NCBI GenBank assembly: GCA_021739805.1
Contig: JAIPBB010000201.1
Span: 1-9,979 of the forward strand
DNA length: 9,979 nt
Source of the DNA: Saprospiraceae bacterium
Lineage (GTDB): Bacteria; Bacteroidota; Bacteroidia; Bacteroidales; JAIPBB01
Direction: 5' to 3'
The notes beneath the pieces were generated by a model. It worked only from the letters and a program-made list of their open reading frames with translations. It was not told where the DNA came from and ran no database searches. Below are positions 8,201-9,979 of the stretch, piece by piece. Position 1 is the stretch's first letter, and each line of letters begins with the position of its first letter. Position numbers and translations under genes: made by a program.

Positions 8201-8472
8201 TAAATCGGCCTATGAAAGATGGGAGTAAAATTGGAGCATGGATAGACGGGTATGTATATCGTAGCACATTATCTATTGGATATAAAACAGGTTCGACAGT
8301 AGCAGGAATAGGATTAAATCAAAAATCTTTTCAGGAAGTTCAGAATGTCATTCATCGTTGGGTTCCTTTGGGAAGACAAAACTATTATAATAATTATACG
8401 AAATTTACAAATAAAGGATTTTATGGTTTTTCAACAAACTATAATCCCTATTCAGTTTATGGTTATTACTAA
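2230..8472 (+). CDS. SpvB/FG-GAP/TcdB-middle/RHS-repeat polymorphic toxin
   Basis: The 2080-residue protein begins with a signal peptide (1-21, ending AYTQ). Residues 42-66 (ARDYIKLLPGF...FNAKID) resemble the coathanger-stack motif of Bacteroidota exported proteins. An SpvB-type N-terminal domain starts near 90 (PVGATIGKFEVNPMGAATYQ, MGWNIAG). Seven FG-GAP/VCBS-like calcium loops follow (405-740), then a TcdB middle-like region (about 757-930), about 19 YD repeats (995-1655) and a full RHS core (1660-1780; FKDHLGS, GRMYDPLTGR, LNRYSYCMNNP, DPNGEF). The last 300 residues are a variable tip with toxin type 23-like features. In Tc toxins the equivalent B and C proteins form a hollow shell enclosing the cleaved toxic C-terminus; here both parts are on one chain. 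There is no T9SS sorting domain, so export beyond the periplasm is unexplained. The start is supported by the signal peptide. The target of the toxin is not known. Confidence 0.93.
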   Translation: MNIIKSIFVSICIFFVTNAYTQVSTSYGDVFHLNAPNSDGNYIARDYIKLLPGFSSTVPFNAKIDEGWPYHNTSYQEFIVPNERIIDKTLPVGATIGKFEVNPMGAATYQIPIFASPGTNGIQPNLSLAYNSQSSSGIAGMGWNIAGISSITRTGKDIYLNSKKTGVQFSYDDQFALDGQPLVGVSGNYGYNGAIYRTGIESFSNITSHGAIGNGPAWFELKTKNGLTIEYGNDVNSNNAQLIQTGGASVLRWYINKITDQNGNYMTYSYYEKSGEIFIKSIKYTYNDSKNLDAYNELKFGYSLRSDISEKYVMGTKLNQTVLLDCIKSYCEGNLVKKYELNYYKEQISDPSTTNDCSYLNEIIEIGDKGTQRNSTLFGYGDFNYTSAQSPENYPSLYADYLVGDYDGNGRSDIIAFVKSSAYVYSNYKLFLNIDGAFIETISNGYLPTNFTPFPNNEPLMKGARSMDMNGDGKDELVLGNGLSGQYHYAIHSFNSITSTFVQVGNTIHTDLDHNITFGDFDGDGRLDMFIYNTSNEVWSIYMYGNSNMITGTGFIKLDGSTSINNSLDGDYFYPIDFNGDGTTKLLCWQGSTSMVLDVQIITPNPILIQKMCNSYFPISNSYSIGDFNKDGISDILSTNSVNWWKSIGTGNDYCSAISIPLNQISTARKQLIADFNGDGIDDIGEFEWNSPNDLDYNYYYSTGINYLLKSGTTSINTFTSETDALLGDFNGDGGKEILFITGSNLEIVNTKNNNDKYCLHQIIDGIGKEINIRYNNLRDGDNSGHIYSRNSNSTNNYPIVDDFTPSLEVVKVYYTKRINNQANPTWCFYEDIVLHNQGKGFLGFKKTKKNNSVFDREIINSSTINTYRNTLELTDVETNLSNGTKLLEVKNTYDYKVTFSTYYYNVIYPYVKTQEMIDFVNDIVTSSDITCNNNGNITEAVVNHSNTSNVVEGTTTTKFELFTANGSWLTSKPQKITVTKKRGTEADYIRIQEFTYDTKGRLINSILDNGKIKSLTKTFAYDGYGNLINSSTIGGGVALSPSSINIWDSKGRFLIQKKNSLLQTSTYTYDPIYGNILTSEGIDGHQTTYNYAEFGLLSSTELPTSEIIYHDFQYESPLPNVNGFVKHTYSNWNTWSKSYYDRLGREIKTEATSFHGAIVCTSKIYNDKNELTGVTQPYFTGQTPSYSGVYTYEADGRIKTENINGLSTTYTYDATNKRKTTIDDPGFKTEKIINAYGQPITIKDKINNIINYTYYSSGQPKDITSMGSNIHMEYDEYGNQILLRDPDAGDITYEYDAFGQLLSQTDAESNTYTMTYDIAGRFLTKTGSDASLITYNYVPAGNGINQIASVISSNGINQYYQYDNFGRTIEAKEFIDGVNYITNFAYNSKGELIEETYPSGFAIEYSYDNYGFMNQIKDAQTGQNLYSINSNGVNSRGQVTDAVYGNNISATNAYDVFGAITGIQRGNIQDYNLTIDYSSGGTISTREDLKYPTTSLEYFTYDNLNRLKDVYQNDPHTQTIALAEQMEYYDNGNIKTKSNVGTYDYFHPTKKHALTSISPLNGGIATYLSQQTISYTPFNKTSEIIQGTKKATFTYGPDQLRSKLEYFTETSPSNYTLDKKKYYSGSYEKEIIGSNTRELHSISDFGIYVIENGASTGTMYFTFKDHLGSIKKVTDINGNLIEDLSYDAWGNRRNPATLALLPSLVGSSWTGLFDRGFTGHEHMDGFGLINMNGRMYDPLTGRVMSPDNNVQAIGSSQNLNRYSYCMNNPLMYNDPNGEFIIGPALMMGALGLFVVGSTLDHLLNPGDYDDANTGEAFKAGFNQGLNAYKEINSLSQIPIYNDNGLTITVGPSLTGLGVTGGASYTNGDWTFSAGGGIFGYGSSIGGGITYYDRGNDQYFGYYYSHFNGRDNYFGTKIDDQNTGGIAYRKRDFSFKFENDILAFEHQDRWRTGGIEIAYKDIVISNQLYENDPEGEGSEINEYGLNRSGKLNRPMKDGSKIGAWIDGYVYRSTLSIGYKTGSTVAGIGLNQKSFQEVQNVIHRWVPLGRQNYYNNYTKFTNKGFYGFSTNYNPYSVYGYY
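3436..4449 (+). repeat. Seven FG-GAP/VCBS-like repeats (predicted beta-propeller)
   Basis: D-x-[DN]-x-[DN]-G calcium-loop motifs occur at residues of about 405 (DYDGNGRSD), 468 (DMNGDGKDE), 520 (DFDGDGRLD), 577 (DFNGDGTTK), 627 (DFNKDGISD), 675 (DFNGDGIDD) and 729 (DFNGDGGKE), spaced 48-63 residues. The fourth lacks the closing Asp and the seventh has Glu there. Seven blades fit the beta-propeller that FG-GAP repeats form in TcB-type proteins, where the propeller gates the shell and docks it to the injector. Docking here is an inference, because no injector gene is visible. Confidence 0.8.
5212..7194 (+). repeat. YD (RHS) repeat array
   Basis: About 19 divergent YD repeats follow the loose pattern [FY]-x-Y-D-x-x-G-[NR]-[IL] through residues 995-1655. 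Clear copies include TYDTKGRLINS, AYDGYGNLINS, EYDEYGNQILL, EYDAFGQLLSQ, TYDIAGRFLTK and QYDNFGRTIEA. The repeats are diverged at both protein and DNA level, which argues for an old, stable array rather than recent duplication. In known RHS/TcC structures these repeats spiral into the wall of the toxin-enclosing shell. Confidence 0.85.
7570..8469 (+). other. Variable C-terminal toxin tip, polymorphic toxin type 23-like
   Basis: This encodes residues 1781-2080, directly after the RHS core end motif DPNGEF. It opens with a hydrophobic stretch (1783-1800, GPALMMGALGLFVVGS), then a linker, then from about 1848 a glycine- and aromatic-rich beta pattern (ITVGPSLTG, GDWTFSAGGGIFGYG). DRWRTGGIEIAYKDIVI begins at 1948 and VIHRW has its His at 2042. 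This order (VGP, strand repeats, D-R-[YW]-R-T, a late N/H-containing segment, C-terminal Tyr/Asn-rich end) resembles polymorphic toxin type 23 as I remember it from Bacteroidota RHS proteins. The biochemical activity of that family is not known to me. D1948, R1949, R1951 and H2042 are candidate key residues. The position as a toxin tip is more certain than the family. Confidence 0.65.
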
Positions 8473-8478
8473 ATATAT

Positions 8479-9135
8479 ATGAAAAAGGGAATTATATTAC
8501 TTTTTGCAATTGCTTTTTTTTCGTCCTGTTATTTTTATAAGGTTCCAAGGTATATCGAGAAAAATTTTGACTACTGCTATAATGAACATCCGTCAGGATT
8601 AGATACCATAATAAATCTAAAAGGTTTCTACAGACTTCCTGTTATTAAAAAAGATAAACCGGAAGATACTACTTTCTGGAATTTTCTTTTATTACCAGAT
8701 GGTACTTGTATATTTGATTTTTATTTGTATGATAAAATCAACAGAAAACCACTAAATATTAATGTAATAGATTCAAGTAATGTATTAATAGGTTCACAAT
8801 TTAAAGGTTTATATCAAGTTTTCGGAGATACAATAAAAATTAAATTAATTAATCATATTTCCTTTGGCATGGCTCCAACCTGGGCGGCATGGGAGAAATC
8901 GTTTAAAATAGTAGATAAAAATACACTGCAATATATTAAGTCAATTCCTTTTAGTAGTAGAGATAAATCAAATATAGAAATCTTTAATCGTGCAGAAAGT
9001 AATAGAATTTATTTTACAGCAACTTTTATTCCTATAAAAAAAATGCCAAATACCAAATTTTGGCTAAAGGATAAAAAGTGGTTTTGGTGCAATAAAGATG
9101 AATGGGAGGTATATATGAAAAAGAAAAATGATTAA
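8479..9135 (+). CDS. Lipoprotein, candidate immunity protein for the RHS toxin
   Basis: The 218-residue protein has a lipoprotein signal with lipobox FFSSC (lipidated Cys17). There is no acidic run right after the Cys, so a periplasm-facing location is more likely than surface display. I do not recognise the family. The mature part is rich in beta-strand patterns and aromatics (GFYRLPV at 49, GLYQVFGDTIKIK at 110) and ends with a basic, Trp-rich segment (WLKDKKWFWCNKDEW), which could fit a small barrel or lipocalin-like fold. It starts only 6 bases after the toxin stop codon, the usual place for an immunity gene in polymorphic toxin loci, so cotranscription is very likely. The start is fixed by the signal peptide. 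The lipoprotein call is strong; the immunity role is inferred from position. Confidence 0.85.
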   Translation: MKKGIILLFAIAFFSSCYFYKVPRYIEKNFDYCYNEHPSGLDTIINLKGFYRLPVIKKDKPEDTTFWNFLLLPDGTCIFDFYLYDKINRKPLNINVIDSSNVLIGSQFKGLYQVFGDTIKIKLINHISFGMAPTWAAWEKSFKIVDKNTLQYIKSIPFSSRDKSNIEIFNRAESNRIYFTATFIPIKKMPNTKFWLKDKKWFWCNKDEWEVYMKKKND

Positions 9136-9162
9136 ATTTAATTATTGAAAGATAATTTTAAA

Positions 9163-9979
9163 ATGAAAAAAACACTATTATTTATATTAATAATTTTCCC
9201 AATAGCATTATCCGCCCAACTATCAGGCACATATACAATTGGCACAAATGGAAATTATTCAACTTTTACTGCTGCGGTAAGTGCATTAACTACATCAGGG
9301 ATTAATGGACCAGTGGTTTTTTATGTGGATTCTGGTACTTACAATGAGCAAATTACAATTCCTGTAATTAGCGGTAGTTCTTCAATAAATACTATTTCAT
9401 TTATTGGAGCAACCGGGGATAGCACAGATGCTGTAATTACTTATGCTCCAACATCAAGTTCAAATAATTTTACGGTTAAACTTAATACTACTAATAATAT
9501 TATTTTCAAGCATTTGACATTTAAATCAAATGGGATTTTTGGATTAGCAAATGTTATGGTTATCAGCGGAGTAAATACATCTATAAAAATTTCAAATTGT
9601 AGATTTATTGGAGTTCAATGTACGTTTAGTACATATAGTAATTCGTATTTGCTGGATATAGATTATACAACAACATCCCTGCAAAATATGGATATAAAAA
9701 TAACTAATAGTTATTTCTTTGAAGGAGGTGCAGGTATTTATCTGAAATGTAGTAGTGGATTAAGTTTCGGTATTGAAATATCAAATAATATTATAAAAGA
9801 CCAATTTAGATATGGGATTTATACAGCCGGAAAAATAGATGTACTGATTAGTTATAATAATTTAACAAACTCCAGCTCTTATTCTTCACTAAATGGAATT
9901 TTTTGTGGCTCTCATGCTAATATTACCTGTAATATTATTGAAAATTCATCTGGCAAGTGTATTGAAATATACACCTATA
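9163..9979 (+). CDS. Secreted parallel beta-helix protein (3' end outside window)
   Basis: An open frame of 272 complete codons runs to the window edge without a stop. It starts MKKTLLFILIIFPIALSAQ, a clear signal peptide cleaved near residue 18. The next segment (GTYTIGTNGNYSTFTAAVSAL, then GPVVFYVDSGTYNEQITIP) is the usual N-terminal cap of Bacteroidota right-handed beta-helix proteins of the pectin-lyase-like fold. Helix coils follow with the I-x-[IN]-[CS]-x-F and GI-Y patterns: KISNCRFIG, KITNSYFFEGGAGIYLK, EISNNIIKDQFRYGIYT, LISYNNLTN, NITCNIIEN. In such proteins a T9SS sorting domain often sits at the C-terminus, which is not visible here. It could be a polysaccharide-binding or -degrading protein or an adhesin; no catalytic motif can be assigned. 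It lies 27 bases after the lipoprotein gene, so it may belong to the same transcript. Confidence 0.88.
   Translation, partial: MKKTLLFILIIFPIALSAQLSGTYTIGTNGNYSTFTAAVSALTTSGINGPVVFYVDSGTYNEQITIPVISGSSSINTISFIGATGDSTDAVITYAPTSSSNNFTVKLNTTNNIIFKHLTFKSNGIFGLANVMVISGVNTSIKISNCRFIGVQCTFSTYSNSYLLDIDYTTTSLQNMDIKITNSYFFEGGAGIYLKCSSGLSFGIEISNNIIKDQFRYGIYTAGKIDVLISYNNLTNSSSYSSLNGIFCGSHANITCNIIENSSGKCIEIYTY

Overview
The window is about 10 kb of very AT-rich DNA from a member of the Bacteroidota. The evidence is a type IX secretion (T9SS) C-terminal sorting domain, Sec signal peptides ending in the usual SQ/AQ/TQ pattern, Bacteroidota-style RHS/SpvB architecture, and starts without Shine-Dalgarno sequences. 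The order or genus cannot be fixed from the sequence. There are no RNA genes, insertion sequences, integrases or CRISPR arrays.

All five genes lie on the plus strand with gaps of 35, 71, 6 and 27 bases and no convincing internal terminator, so they look like one transcription unit. Positions 1-167 are a leader with a possible -7 element (TAnnTTTG type), a 12-T tract and a perfect 15-bp inverted repeat. The genes in order are: (1) a 506-residue exported protein with a head-like glycine-rich region, three tail-fibre-type GIGT-NP motifs and a C-terminal coiled coil; (2) a 144-residue exported protein with one YD (RHS-type) repeat joined to a T9SS type A sorting domain; (3) a 2080-residue SpvB / FG-GAP / TcdB-middle / YD-repeat / RHS-core protein with a 300-residue C-terminal extension resembling the polymorphic toxin type 23 family; (4) a 218-residue lipoprotein six bases downstream, the best candidate for a cognate immunity protein; (5) the 5' part of a secreted parallel beta-helix protein that runs off the window end.

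The central reading is a single-chain Tc/RHS-type toxin. The FG-GAP propeller and YD repeats should form a closed shell, the RHS core should carry the self-cleavage site, and the last 300 residues would be the payload. The lipoprotein would protect the producer in the periplasm or at the outer membrane. The mini YD-repeat/sorting-domain protein and the tail-fibre-like protein upstream are the least explained parts and could serve surface attachment or delivery. The shell architecture is clear from the sequence. The toxin family rests on remembered resemblance, and the immunity and delivery roles are inference.
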